Notes under the pieces: generated by a model
The model's input: only the letters and a program-made list of their open reading frames with translations
The model's database searches: none
What the model was told of the DNA's origin: nothing
Source of the DNA: Solenopsis invicta
Taxonomy: Eukaryota > Arthropoda > Insecta > Hymenoptera > Formicidae
Direction of reading: 5' to 3'
DNA: 64,000 bases
Assembly (NCBI RefSeq): GCF_016802725.1
Contig: NC_052668.1
Span: 23,554,501 to 23,618,500, forward strand
Position numbers and translations under genes: made by a program
Part shown: positions 1 through 12,345 of the stretch, piece after piece
Position numbering within the stretch: the stretch's first letter is position 1
Layout of the letters: each line of letters opens with the position of its first letter

Positions 1-905
1 AAATTTTATGTTTAAGAGTTACGAGAAAAAAAATGAAATGCCGGAGGAAAGTGTAATACGTAACAGAGGAGAATTGATGTACTCGTCTTAATTGTGCTTT
101 GCTCTCTTTTTAAAGTAAGATTAAAAAGGAGTCACTCATCATTAACGAAACCAGAGATTGACTCGAAAAAAGTTATCCTTTTCTCATTTAATCTCCAAAT
201 ACAAGTTAACATTTTTGTAAAATTTTATACAGTTTTTAAAAAATAAAAATTTTAATAAAATTTTATATAAAAATGTAATAAAATAATATTTTATAAAATA
301 ACTAATGGAATATAAAATTTTATAAAAATTTAGATATGAGACAAAAGAGAATGTCGGAAGAAATAAAAAATAAGAGAGGATAGTCGATATACTTGACTGC
401 AATACTAGGTGCAATAATCGATATTCTTATCTTGTTTTGCTCCCTTTTTACATTAAACTGGATTAGAAAGGCGGAATAATAAGTGCTTTGTCTTGCTCTT
501 TTTAATATTAACAAAACGAAAAGTCAATTTGAGAAAAAGGCGCTTTGCTCCATTCTCATTCTAATCTCCAAATATAAAGTAAAAAACATTTTTATAAAAT
601 TTTACATTTGGAAGTTATGAAAAAAAAATAAATTGCATCGAAAAAGGTGCATAATAAAAAAGAATCTCGATACTTTTTTTTTCTTTTACATTCGTAGTAA
701 ATAGGATTAGAAAGTTAGAATAAATCGTGTGACTCTTCGTTGGTATCAACAAAGAGGCCTCCTCGGAAAAAGTCGCTTTGTTACTCTTTTTCACTCTAAT
801 CTTTAAAAATGTGAGATAAATAATATTCCTATAAAATTTTACATTTGCAAGCTACGAGAAGAGAGAAAGAAAAATAAAATGTTTGTAGGAAAGTGCAATA
901 AAGAG
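1..905. repeat. Diverged AT-rich tandem repeat, about four units, open at left edge
   Basis: Three blocks share the order 'taatctccaaata', then 'catttttgtaaaatttta', at about 190-230, 561-605 and 796-842. Each is followed by a 'ttta(c/t).tttg.aag.tacgagaa'-like segment at about 1, 597 and 836. Upstream of each lies a 'tttgctc..cttttta..ggattagaaag' segment. Spacing is about 240 bp for the last unit and longer earlier, where an extra AT-rich stretch (230-320) sits. The copies are well diverged, so this is an old satellite-like or internally repeated element. The first unit starts at base 1, so the array may continue leftwards. Confidence 0.6.
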
Positions 906-2735
906 ACTAGTTTCAACGCGATGTGTTTGCGAGTTAATGGAAGATTCTTGTAATTCAGTCGCCGCAGGGGGTGATTTTTTCCCCCGCGAGTTTCACATCC
1001 AATTGATGGTCATTCCGGCTGCAGGTGCAGCCACATCAGGATATCGCAACCGTTTCTAATGTGCTGGTGCTTCTAATGGCTACTCGCGCATTTAACATTC
1101 CCTCCCCCCCGCGGCATGTACGATCAAAGGAATTATCTCAATGCCGGTAATTGTCGCTTGATTGTTCCCTGAATCGTAGAAAGCTGAAATCCCGAGATCG
1201 AGATACGATCCGCGTTCTCGGCGATCGATCTATCGCGCGGAGATAAGTCCGCAGCTTCCTGTTTCCCCTCGCGTTTTTAAAATAAGATAAGATCAACCCG
1301 TTAAACAATTCGAGCAACCGTTGTTTAATGCAAATGGCAATCAGGGAAATAGACACGTAAACGCGATTGCCCAGCCTGTAATCAGAAGGTTAACACTTGG
1401 GTACCGTTAAGCGGCGATTAAAGTGATTGTTATTAAAGTGATTGTTATCCCTCTCCCTCGCCCTCCCTTCTCAGGCTCGTGTTTCCTCGCCGATGCGGAA
1501 CACCATAACGCCGACATTGGCGGACTTTGTTTCCGTTGTTCGCTGTACTGTTAAATCTTCGCCGATCCGAGCCCACGCGATCGTTACCGCCTCCTCCGTC
1601 CGCCGCACCGCGTCGGGACGAAACACGAAAAGGGCGGGATGTCGTGGACTCCACGACGTGGAGCGATCGCGCGGGTGGAGAGCCATCGGCGTCGCGACGC
1701 CGGAAACGCACCTCGCGATCGCGCGAGGCGCGAGAAACGAACGCAGATCAGCCGATTAGAAAGCCGCGAGCGATACTCTCATTGTTCGCCTAATTGCGTC
1801 TCTTCGCGAGAGGAGAGAATAACGGTGTTCGCGGTCGCGCGTGCACGCGTGCACCCACAATAGCCGGTTGCGTCGCTGCGCCGTTGCCGCTGCGCCGTTG
1901 CGTCTCACGACCGTCTCGTCGCGTGTCTTTCAATTACAGATGGCAAGAAGGCAGTCTCGCGCCGAGAGGGACATAGCGGTTGTCGCGATGCGGTTCGTTT
2001 CGATGCGACTTTATACTTGGAGTTACTTAATGCCGAATATATTAGAAGGGAGCTGCATTAAACATGCCTCGTGTAATTGGAGAACAGCGGCTCTATCTCT
2101 GTAGCCGTATCTTATTTCTCCAGCTCTGCGCTTTGAATGGATCTTGTATTAATAAGAATATCATTTGTGAGCCTTTAATTACGCTCGGCGAGCGGCTGAA
2201 GTCTCGCGTTACCCCGCCCAAGTTTATTCCGAAAAAAATATCTCTATTTCTCCTCCTTTCCAGGGAAAGTTAGCCGTTTCGATCTGCGAATGCCGTACAG
2301 CCATCGTCGAGTGTCGCGTTGCGGTTCGACACGCGATACACATAGATCATCTCTCGTTCTCCGCTGCGGTTCACCGTTCGAGAAAGGGTGACGGATATAC
2401 GTACTCTTGTCGCGCGACACACTAGCGAACAATAGCCGAGGGAAACCGGGGCTGTTCGCCGTTTGCTTCCCTCGACTTTCCGCGGCGCGCGAGTGACCCA
2501 ATTTTTTCGCTGTCTCCCGCGCTTGAGTAATGCTTGTTCCGCGCGCGCGCGGAAAAAGTAAGTCGCGCGATGAGAAAGATGCGCCGGAGCAACAATGCAA
2601 AAGGCTCGCGCAAATTACACGTCGCCTCGTAATATTCTGTTACCGCGTCCGAGCGTCTCATTAAACGTGGATCGTCGTTTAATTAAATATTATACCAGCT
2701 GAGTTTCCGCTTGCATCGGGTCTCGCCGTCGCGCG

Positions 2736-2738
<3 letters not shown>

Positions 2739-2777
<39 letters not shown>
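2739..2777. repeat. (GA)n microsatellite
   Basis: About 19 uninterrupted GA dinucleotides. It opens artificial Arg-Glu (plus) and Ser-Leu (minus) frames that are not genes. Confidence 0.95.
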
Positions 2778-2779
<2 letters not shown>

Positions 2780-3066
2780 ACGCGAGCGTCGCGCGGCTAT
2801 CAAAATATATATCAAGTGACGTGCTGCGTCCTCCTTCGGATGATATTCGATGCCCCGGCGATGTCCTGTCGCCCGCGTCGCTTCCGCGACGGATGAAAGT
2901 TTTCATCGTTCGCGACGACGACGTAACTGCGACTGTTAACCCGTTTATCTAGACTAGGTTGTGCTCTGGGCTAGAAATTTACTTTACTTACTGCGAAATC
3001 GTCGCCGTCATCTGTTCTGCCATCCGATTAAAATGATCGGACGGCAACGGAAAGCAGGACGGGACA

Positions 3067-3093
<27 letters not shown>
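3067..3093. repeat. (GA)n microsatellite
   Basis: About 13 uninterrupted AG dinucleotides, 290 bp from the previous GA tract. Confidence 0.95.
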
Positions 3094-3097
<4 letters not shown>

Positions 3098-5454
3098 GTG
3101 AAGGTTCAATTTCCGACGTGACTTGAATTTTTCCAAGTACTCGACGTCGAACGTGATTATACCCGCGTTCGAAATTGCATGCGTTGTTCTCTCGTGCGAT
3201 CATCAAAAATTTTGCGCCGCTATCGAGCAGATGCTGGCGATTTGCTCGCGATCGACTCGATAAGATAAGGCTTATCTTCGTTTATGAGCGCACAAAATTT
3301 CCGACGGTAGCTCAGACAGAGAGAACGGCCGCGGCCTTGGATGATTTTACGAAAGTGCAAACCACGCAAATTTCGTTTGCCAACAACGGCGATTTAACTG
3401 TCGATGAATCACGCGCCGTTTGTAAGCTCGTTAATAATAACCACGGTTCAATACCGTGGCGATCGGGCTGATTAAATTAATTAACGGCTATATATCCCGG
3501 GCTCGCGCGTAATCCGCTCGCGTAATATCTCCGATCAACAACATCCGCTAACGATCTGTCGCATTTCTTTTACATAATTACTTAATGTACAGTTACACGG
3601 TTACATATTAATGTCTTAATGTTAATTTTCTCAGCCCGTTTTCTCAGCCGTAGATGACTTCGCCGTGATTATTCATCGCATTGACGTTAATTGGCCGCTT
3701 TTAATATACAATGTGCCACGATACTTTACTTGGGGAACAAAAAATCGTTAAAAATCCGCGTGGTAGACTAATTATTATTTTTTTCATCTCATTTCGCCAT
3801 ACGACTCAATAAAAATATTCTATTAATTAACAGCTAAATTACATACGTATATTGATAACAGCGCAATTCATATTATAATTACAATGGAGATATTCCAATG
3901 AATGAATATATATAATACCACGCGAAGCCTTTACAGCCGATTGCTTTACCGTTGATTAACGCTAACTGTAACTAACTGCATTCTCTCGCACCAACTATAT
4001 CGCGCTGTTACGCTGTGATCTAGAAACGGATAGGGAATTGTTGACCGGAGTTTGTTAACTGGACCATCTCGATATTGCAAGGAACGTTCCATATGTATTA
4101 CCGCTTTATGTAAACTGAGAAAAAAAATTGTCTTAACACAAAACATTGCTCATTGGGTTTTAATAGCTTATTTGTTTGCAGTCAAGTTAAACATTTTTTA
4201 ATTAAAACAATTATGTAGATAAAATAAAGAAATTTTTAATCAAGTAACTTTTTCTGCCAGTTCTAGAAAATATTCATTGTTACACTATTTTTATATGTAA
4301 AATTATTTAGATTCTTTAATCTAAGAAAACAATTTAATCAAGTTTGATAATTACTAGCTGATTTGTAAAATCATTAAAATATAAAAAATGTATACAAACG
4401 TAAATAATTTTACTTAACCAGCAAATAAATGCATCAGAATACGTATCAAGAAAATGTATTTTTTTTCATTAAAAAAATTTCTCTCAGAGTAATTACGGAA
4501 AATTATCGAGCCGAATAATCATCCGCCGTGTTGCTTGTTCCTGTCTCGTCTTTTTCTTTGTCACATTGTTGGTTATACTGACAAGGTGTAACTCAAACAC
4601 TCCGCACCTGACAGCCGCGGTTTTATCGTAATTAGCGCGTATCATCAAACACGCGTCTTAATTACGCGTTCGTGCATACGGTACGGCGGAACAGCGATCT
4701 ACGGAAGAAAAAAAAAACAACCGGCTTCACGACTCGCTGCGATGATGATTGCGCCTTGTATTTCCGGCCGGTCACCGTGGCTCGCTTCTTTTTAACTTCC
4801 TTGGCCGAATGCGGCGCGCCTTTATTATTAACGAGTGTCGTAAGAGCCGCTACCTAATCAGCATTTTCGCCACTCGTTAGTAAAATTGCGTAACGAGAGT
4901 CCGACACATGGGAGACTTTATCATGGTTCGCCAAACATTGGATAATATAATATATCGCGGAGATTTCTGGTCGAACCGTTTTCAACCAGAACAGACGCAC
5001 GGCGGATCGAAGTTGCTTTTATATTTGCGTAAAACTCACGCACGCGTGACAGGATATTTAATTGTGCAAAACGACCATTGCGAGAATAAATATTACTTTG
5101 TTTCGAGGAAGCATATTAATGACGCATGTGCCATACAAGGGAACTTATGCGTATCGTTTGTCTTACCAGAAAAATATGCTGTCTAACAAAGGAAACGATA
5201 ATTGGAATCTTGTTTTATCAAAAGACAGGAAAACACACTGTTAAAAATGTCATAAAATTCAATGTGTTTTTAAACACAAGCACGTTAAGTTTAATGTATA
5301 ATTTTATGAAGTCTGAAAAATGTGTGCATACAATTTGCACATTTGATAACATTATATTTTTAATGTGCCTGTTTACAATTACTTCTGTTGTATTACATTC
5401 AATTTTGTTGCCTATTTTTACCACTGTAGCAGATTAGATTAAATAGAATTTGTG

Positions 5455-6259
5455 CACGGAAAGAACGGTATGGCTAAAATATCTAAAAATTTAGCTGGAT
5501 ACAGATCTGAAAATAATTTTTCAGATCTGTATCTGTTGCGTTATGTAAGAGGCTCCAGCTAAATGTCAAGACTTTTGCAACACTGCTAATCTTGCTTAAG
5601 AATCTAGAGAACGTACAGTAGCCTGAAAAGTAAATAAAATTTGGAAATATGTTTACTATTAACACTTTAAATAAATTATATATATGAATAAGATTACATT
5701 TTTATTTGATAATATATTTTTATAGCTTATTTGATCTATTTGTTATTAAAAATTAAATTTTTTTTAACACTATTAAGAAAATATTAAAGAAAAATTTCAA
5801 TTTTTTGTGTAAAATTTTCAAGTTTCAAAATAATTTATATAAAGTTTTATTGTGATTGTCTGTTTAATTATTTTGTAAATAAATAAGTAAATTTTGTTTA
5901 TTTTACAGAATTGATCTCTGCATTGCAATGAAACTTTATAATAATCATCTTCAATATTTAAAGTACTTAAATAAAAGATTCAGATTTTTTTTTATTATTA
6001 ATTGTATTTTCAGTAGAGCACATGTCTACTTTTATTGAAATAATTTTTTATTCAGATGGAGAATCGCTGCCAAATTTTTTCTACTTATTTTCAATGTAAA
6101 ATAAGCTGCAATTTTTTCATAACTTTCTTAATGTTTTGAGAAATGTTCTATTATACATCCTTAAACATCCATAATTATTTTAAGAATTCAACAAAATAAT
6201 TTTCAAATATGTATCTTAGTTAATTTCTTAGACGCTTCAGTAAAATCGTTCTTTCCGTG
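5455..6259 (+). mobile_element. Tc1/mariner-like MITE, family A copy 1 (long form)
   Basis: The left end reads CACGGAAAGAACGGTATGG and the right end is its inverted match (CGTTCTTTCCGTG), followed by TA. Internal motifs shared with the other family copies are 'tacagatctgaaaataat' and 'tgtcaagacttttgcaacactgctaat' (split: tgtcaa.acttttgca.c..tgctaat). The copy is about 805 bp against 220-255 bp for its relatives, so an AT-rich insertion of about 500 bp (roughly 5640-6190) seems to interrupt it. It also contains a perfect 16-bp-arm hairpin at 5498-5533. No transposase frame is present, so it is non-autonomous. Confidence 0.75.
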
Positions 6260-7908
6260 TATAAGTAAAAAATTAGTTTACATGCATTTAAATTAAATGT
6301 ACAAGTCCGGGATATAGCGTTAATTAATTTAATCAGTCTGCCTACTACGGTTAACGCACTATTAATGAGTATCCACGATAGAAAATCAGTCAGTGATAGA
6401 AAATCAGTTTCTCTTTCGTTAAAATAAGAATGACTACCAGTTTTAAATACCGAATATTGCGCGAAGAACGAAACATTTCAGTAACAATAGAGTCGTTTGT
6501 TCGAATTCACTGCGTTCGCGTTTCGCGGGCTCGGCGAAATTGAAGTAGGACGCTTAATTAGATCATTAGGCGGTAATAACACTCGCGTGCGCTCGCCGTC
6601 GTCCGCCGCGTTCCTCGCGAATAATTAGCGGCCCCGGTGGCTCCCCTCTTCCCACCGGTGGATCGAAGTGGATGAATAATAAATTCGACAGCCCTGCGTT
6701 AATAGCCGTTTCCTCGGTGCGAAGAACAGCCGGCGGGGAATTTTCTCCCACGCGCGCGATAATGGATTCGATTAACGAGGTGCACCGATCCAATTAAACT
6801 CGCTTCTTCGCGTCGTCACGGCCGATAAACGCGCCGCATGAGAAATTACGTAACGTTTAACCACGCGCGAATGTCCACGCGAGTCTTCTCACTCTCGTTC
6901 GCATACGGATTCATCCGCCGAGATCGCGGCTTTGCGCAATTGACATAGATCCGCTTTCACTGATCGACGATTTAATTCTCCGCGGTTCAACGTTTTTTTT
7001 TTTTTTTTTTTTGTTGCTTTCATAGCCCAATCAGGTTACCGATAGTGTTTTTTGCAAGGATTTTTGGGCTCTAAGAAATCTGAAAAAATTCTGATACACT
7101 TTCAACGTTCCAGAATACGATTTCACAAATTGTTTAATTAGAAACGTCTTTCACTTTCTTTTAAATATGTGTTTTCATTCGAGGAAGAATAATTCAAAAC
7201 TGAAAATTCGCCTGGGTCTTTAAATCTCTGGTTGGACCACGAAGAGTTAATAATCGATTCAAACTGTAACAAGGAGAAGTATAGGAAAACAAAAATTTGA
7301 AATGGAATTTTGATGAGGAAGAATTACAATGGGTATATGACAGAGATCATTAATTAACATACAATTTTTATAGAAATATCTGTTGATCATTATTGATTAT
7401 GATGAGTACTTTTTATTATCGCAAACATCCAGTCATGATAAAGTACAGATGGTATTAAGATGAAAGGCGGAGGGGGCTGTAGAACTCTGCGGAAGTGATC
7501 GTGAAGAATCAGTTGATTAAACTCATCAAAAGACATAAAAATTACAAAAAAATTAATTAATTTATGTAAGTTTGTATATATTGGCTGACTTAAAATCAAT
7601 GTTAAAAACTAAAAATTAATAAAATGGATGTTTTTCAAAAATTAAAATAAATTAAAAATAATTTTTTAAATGCGATAATAAAGATACTATCGTAATCTAC
7701 AAAAATTAATTTTATATTTTCACAAAAGTTGGATCTTAATTGGTCTAGCATTTTTCTCTATAAAATTCTCCAAAATAGGCTTTTTTCAGACAAAGTAGGA
7801 TATCCCAACAAAGTACTATAGAATGAATATTCTCTCAACCAACAAAATTAAATCAAGAATTGAGAGGATGACTCTTCAAAGAGCTATATTATTTTATATC
7901 ATTATGTT
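6260..7908. other. Non-coding, no supported feature
   Basis: CpG-rich up to about 7000, then AT-rich. It includes a 21-base poly-T tract near 6992. No frame resembles a known protein. Confidence 0.5.
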
Positions 7909-8130
7909 CACCAAAAAAATAATTTTGTAACATCTAAAACTTTATCTAGATACAGATCAGAAAATAATTATATGTTGGGCCGTCAAAATAATTATGTACG
8001 TCCAAGCATGATAATGTTACCGCAAACAGTTTTGCTATTCTGGCAACCAGGTTGAACATCCGCTACAATTTTTTAAACGGCTCAACATAATTACTTTCAG
8101 ATCGGTTTTTCAGCAAAATTGCTCTTTCCA
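7909..8130 (-). mobile_element. Tc1/mariner-like MITE, family A copy 5, inverted
   Basis: Read on the minus strand, this aligns over nearly its full length with the copy at 32269-32501. Shared blocks include 'gatctgaaa', 'ttatgttga.ccgttta', 'aaaactgtttgc' and 'acattatcatgcttgg'. The 3' plus-strand end 'gctctttcca' followed by 'ta' matches the inverted terminal repeat. It has no coding capacity. Confidence 0.75.
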
Positions 8131-9983
8131 TATTACTTTGCATGAGAAAAATTTAGGGTTTGATTTTTCTTCTTCTCTCGCGATATCGCGCAGACTCGAT
8201 GATTCCTTTACGAGCGACCAATCTATCCCGGCCGTTCCGCCCGCGTCGGTTTTTGCTGGATACGTTCGTTCCACCACGTAACGGATGGACCCGGTTGCGC
8301 TAGCTCGCGATCACCGCCGGACCCGTCACAGGCCATTGCCTCGCGCGATTACGGACCTCCCCTACCTTCGTCTTCTACGCCGCGCTCTGTTCGATTGCGC
8401 GCGCTCGGCATTATCGTTTTCTTCGAGGGAAAGTGAACGAGGTGCGACGCAATAATGCTTGCGCGTCGGTCCGCCCGACCGGCCGCAACGCGCCGCGGGA
8501 ATATAATGGTGATTAATTCGCGATTATCCGCGAAACTTCTTTTTTCCCACGATCGTCGCGACCCGTCGCGTCGTCCGGCGCGGCGCAACGTGCCGATTTT
8601 TTTGGCAAAAAAACCTCCGCTGCGCTTCAAATGCGCTATTAACAGGAATCAACGGACAATTCCTTGAAATTTAAGATGGGAATTCTGAGAGAATGAGGAA
8701 ATATATGGTGTATATGTGATGAGTAATCAGTGAATAAAGAACCGGTACAGCTATTTCAGGCTAATGGAAAAGGTTTCATTGGCATCTGACACTGAGCTTG
8801 AAATTTTTTGACTCCATTTACGTTAGCCGTTTCTCAGGCATATCTTTCCCTTTCTTTGGAGCGGAATAGTGGTCCGACGGTGCAGAAAACGATGGGGGGG
8901 TGTCCATTAAGCCGCACGTTGGCAGGCATTTGCGCTGCGGTGGTCTCACTCGTCCTACCGTGTAATTAGATCGAACGCAGACCGGAGATCGGCGTGTTTT
9001 GCAATAAGAGTGAAATATCCGTTTCGCCGCGATCGCGCGACTTTACGACGGCGAACGAAAGTTTCAGAACTCGCTCAGAGACAACGAATTTTAACGCTTG
9101 TATCTTCAACTTTCCTGTTCTAAATTTGATTTCAATTTTTTCTGAAATTTTGCTTAATTTCTATGTAAGCATAGCTTAAAATGTAAAATTAAAAAAAAAA
9201 ATTTTTACAAGTTAAAATGTAAAAAATTGTAATAATTGTAAACATTTTAAAGATATGCTTCACAAATAGAGAATTATTTTATTATCTATACAGCAAAAAG
9301 GTCGTGAAATTTGCTAATCAAAATGCTACAGCAAAGTGTTCAAAAAATCAAGTAAAATAATTAATTGTAAATGTTTATTTCAAACAGTAGTTTTTTTTTT
9401 AAATAAGGGATTAAATTTGGTCGAAGTCGCATGTTCGTAGGTGTGTTAGCATTAGTAATCACGGGTTGCTGTCTAAACGTAATCTATGATTAATTAACTT
9501 TAAATCCTTGTAACACCAAAAGAATTAGTGCTTAAAATTTACAAATAACTATTTTACTTGATTTTTCAGAAACTTTTTTGCTATAACATTTTGAATCATA
9601 AATTTTAAGACAATCCATATATGCAAGTGGTAGATAAAATAATGTAAGCAGCTGAAAATATTATACATAATGTTATATAATATTATACTGCTTATTGTAT
9701 TAATAAGAGATTATAATAAAATAAGCAATGTATTATGTAATATTATACAATTATATAGCGTTATGTATATTGCATATTGTTCTCTTAATTATAAGAGCGC
9801 ATAATATTTTCTTTACTTTTCAAAACTGTTTACAGTAACTCGATGAATAATATTTAAATCAGGCAGTTAAGTATATGCTGGCCTAAAAAAAATGTGGAAA
9901 TTTTAAAGAACAGAAAACAATTTTGAAAAATAGTATGAAAAGCAAATTTTTTTCCTCGAATATCACTTATACATATAATCAAT
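8131..9983. other. Non-coding, no supported feature
   Basis: A CpG-rich block (about 8170-8640) is followed by AT-rich DNA. The overlapping opposite frames at 8349-8667 reflect base composition. No splice-bounded conserved exon was seen. Confidence 0.45.
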
Positions 9984-9986
9984 TGA

Positions 9987-10143
9987 GGCCCGGTTTTTCA
10001 TTATCTGGTTAACTTGTAGTTAAACTTAACTTGATGTTTCAACCAATGAGCTTCACTTATGGCATCATCATGAGTGAAGCTCATTGGATAAAACATCAGG
10101 TTAAGTTTAACCACAAGTTAACCGGATAATGAAAAACCGGGCC
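9987..10143. mobile_element. Near-perfect palindromic MITE, PIF/Harbinger-like
   Basis: The two halves are almost perfectly inverted. The left arm starts GGCCCGGTTTTTCATTATC and the right arm ends with its complement, CCGGGCC. Further paired blocks are 'ggttaacttgt.gttaa' and 'tgaagctcattgg'. The trinucleotide TGA flanks both ends (9984-9986 and 10144-10146), a 3-bp target duplication as expected for PIF/Harbinger elements. Arms differ at only a few positions, so it is fairly young. No coding capacity. Superfamily assignment is inferred from the duplication length and G-rich ends. Confidence 0.85.
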
Positions 10144-10334
10144 TGAAAGATATTCTCTAAAAAAAATCATGCAACATGTCATTAGTACCTATTCCAGCAT
10201 AACTTATTCCAACACGATAGAATGATCTGTTTTAATGTCAAAAGGTAGATTTATTTCTTTTTAATGAAAAAAAGCAACATCGTATTTCCTAAGTATTCAC
10301 ATTTTTGTCCGTCCCCTCTAATTTATGAATAATC

Positions 10335-10352
10335 GAGAGAGAGAGAGAGAGA
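10335..10352. repeat. (GA)n microsatellite
   Basis: Nine GA dinucleotides, shortly after the palindromic MITE. Confidence 0.9.
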
Positions 10353-12206
10353 AGAGGCCGATGATACATCTCTCATCCGTTCTCCATTCCTCTGAACACG
10401 TTTAAAAGTTAATTAAAATATCTTTCTTCAGTTGAAGGCATTTTAATATTACCGGCATACTTATAGCGCGTAAACACGAAAGGCACGAAGCCAACAGGGC
10501 CGATTGTATCGAAGACAGTAACGTATTCGTACCAGTCGCGAGCTCCTCGCGATGGTATATGATCGCAATCTATTGAATTTTTATTTCGCGGGATGCGCCG
10601 TCGTCGTTCGTATCATCGATGCTGATGCCGCCGCCGTTCTCGGCCGGTGTCGCAAGAACGGGACGAGCGAAGAAGGATCGTGAATTAGACAGGAGTCGTG
10701 AGTCACGACTCCGGGATCGTCTCCACTTGGCAACGGCATTAAATCACCAGCGAAAAGACGCAACCGTATGCAATTATTCGCGTTCGCGTGCGGCGCACAG
10801 CGTTTTGCAAATTGCAAAAAATGCAACCGCTCCGCCGATTGGCGCACCGTCACGGATCTATGACTCACTGCCTGTCGCTAATAGATAGTGTGTAAACAGC
10901 GTTCGATAGTGTTTGGCAAATATAACGGTCGAGATGTTCAGGCTTAAACATCTCGACCTGGGCGAATCGTAAGTCGCGCAGTCGCCTATATTTAAATCTG
11001 CGCCAATTTTTGCGCGTTCTATATTTCGGCGCGTCTAATATATTTGGTAATGAGACTTATAACGCGGTTCAAGTACTGAAGTGCTTCCAAACATATCCAG
11101 CAACTCGTGTGTGCCGCTGCTCGCGGCCTCGGCTTGACCGCCGGCCGTTTCGGAATCGCTTGCACGCACCGCGAGCAGCTCGGTCGCGGAGGAAGCGACG
11201 TCCGAGCAGCCGCAAAAATCGCCCGGTCCCGAGTGTGACTCATCACACTCGAGAGACTTCAACGCGCGTGTTTCCGCGAGAGCACCGGTATTTCTGGCTG
11301 GCGGCGTATTTGTGTTACACGGCGTTGTATCGAGGCGCAAAAAACCGCAACTGGAGTGACGTCGTCATCGCTCGGGAAAACGGGATGTCGGAGATACATG
11401 ATTCTACGTCGAGTCCAGGTCGCAGCCTCCTTAGATGCGTAAGATTACGCGGCGTTCTCTCTCGACGAAGACTAACCAGGCTAACCACGATGGGACCTGG
11501 TTGTATCCGCAACAACTAGATTTCGCAAGAAAGAACCAGTCTTGGTCACCGTTTTGGTCACAGCTCGTCTCATATCGAAATGTAACAAAACGAATATTTT
11601 ATTCCCATTTTATTACTATTAAAATAGAAGTTTTTTAAAATCTTCCACGCTCGACGAATCGTTGCTGAGCCGATTCTGCAATAACGCAAATTTGTTTCCT
11701 TCTGACGCAAGATATTTTTGTGCAGATGCCAATTTAAAAAATTGCAAATGAATACTTCGAAATGAAATATGATGCATAATTTGTTTGGATAATGTAAAAT
11801 ACTGAGAACAATCCACTTTAAATGATTTGCAATTAATCAGTATTTGACTAAACATTGATTATCGAAGTGTTTTGATAAAATTAATTACTCAAGTATACCT
11901 GGAAAAAATTTATTGTCCCTCCGCAATGTTGAGCGATAAGTCTATTGTTCGTCTTTCACGGATCGACTTTGGGGATCGGTGAACTGTAAGCCTGCGGGCA
12001 TACTGGCGATCGGTCGATGTGTAACCATGGGAGACCAAGGCCGTGCCTTCCAACTCGATAAACCTCATCGACATTCAAGCCCTCTTGTACGCGAAAGCAC
12101 CGCGTTGTTTTCTATGCACGTGCGTTTTACATTTCGTACGAACACAATGACGTTTTACAACCAAAAATAATCTGGCGATCTGCCAATTCTTGTTGGATAA
12201 AATTTT

Positions 12207-12345
12207 GACCGGTATTCATAGTCCGTACTTATATTCGAGCTCGTCTTAAGATGTTACAATTTTAAGATGTTATAAACCAATCATTAACACTTTAAGAATA
12301 AACTATCAATAATTTGTCTCTTTGTTTTGTAACATATTCAAGACG
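12207..12345. mobile_element. Possible truncated foldback MITE
   Basis: The segment 'tcgtcttaagatgttacaa' at about 12242 is matched in inverted orientation by 'ttgtaacatattcaagacga' at about 12326. The sharp left end 'gaccggtattcatagtc' has no inverted partner to the right, so the copy may be truncated. Assignment rests only on this internal foldback. Confidence 0.35.

Larger units (their letters stand above)
906..5454. other. Non-coding, probably intron of the BICDR gene
   Basis: No exon with plausible splice sites and conserved protein was found here on either strand. Open frames at 1442-1863 and 2244-2661 overlap each other in several frames of a CpG-rich stretch and resemble no family I know. 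The stretch holds two (GA)n microsatellites (2739, 3067) and an AT-rich tail from about 4150. Intronic status is inferred from the missing 5' exons of the plus-strand gene that resumes at 13911. Confidence 0.5.

Noticed and set aside
5215..5425. Foldback MITE next to family A copy 1
   Set aside because: Some inverted similarity (for example 'cataaaatt' blocks) but no clear ends; AT-rich chance pairing is likely.
11010..11519. 170-codon plus-strand frame
   Set aside because: Overlaps long frames on the other strand in a CpG-rich stretch, Arg-rich and unrecognisable, with no splice or conservation signal.
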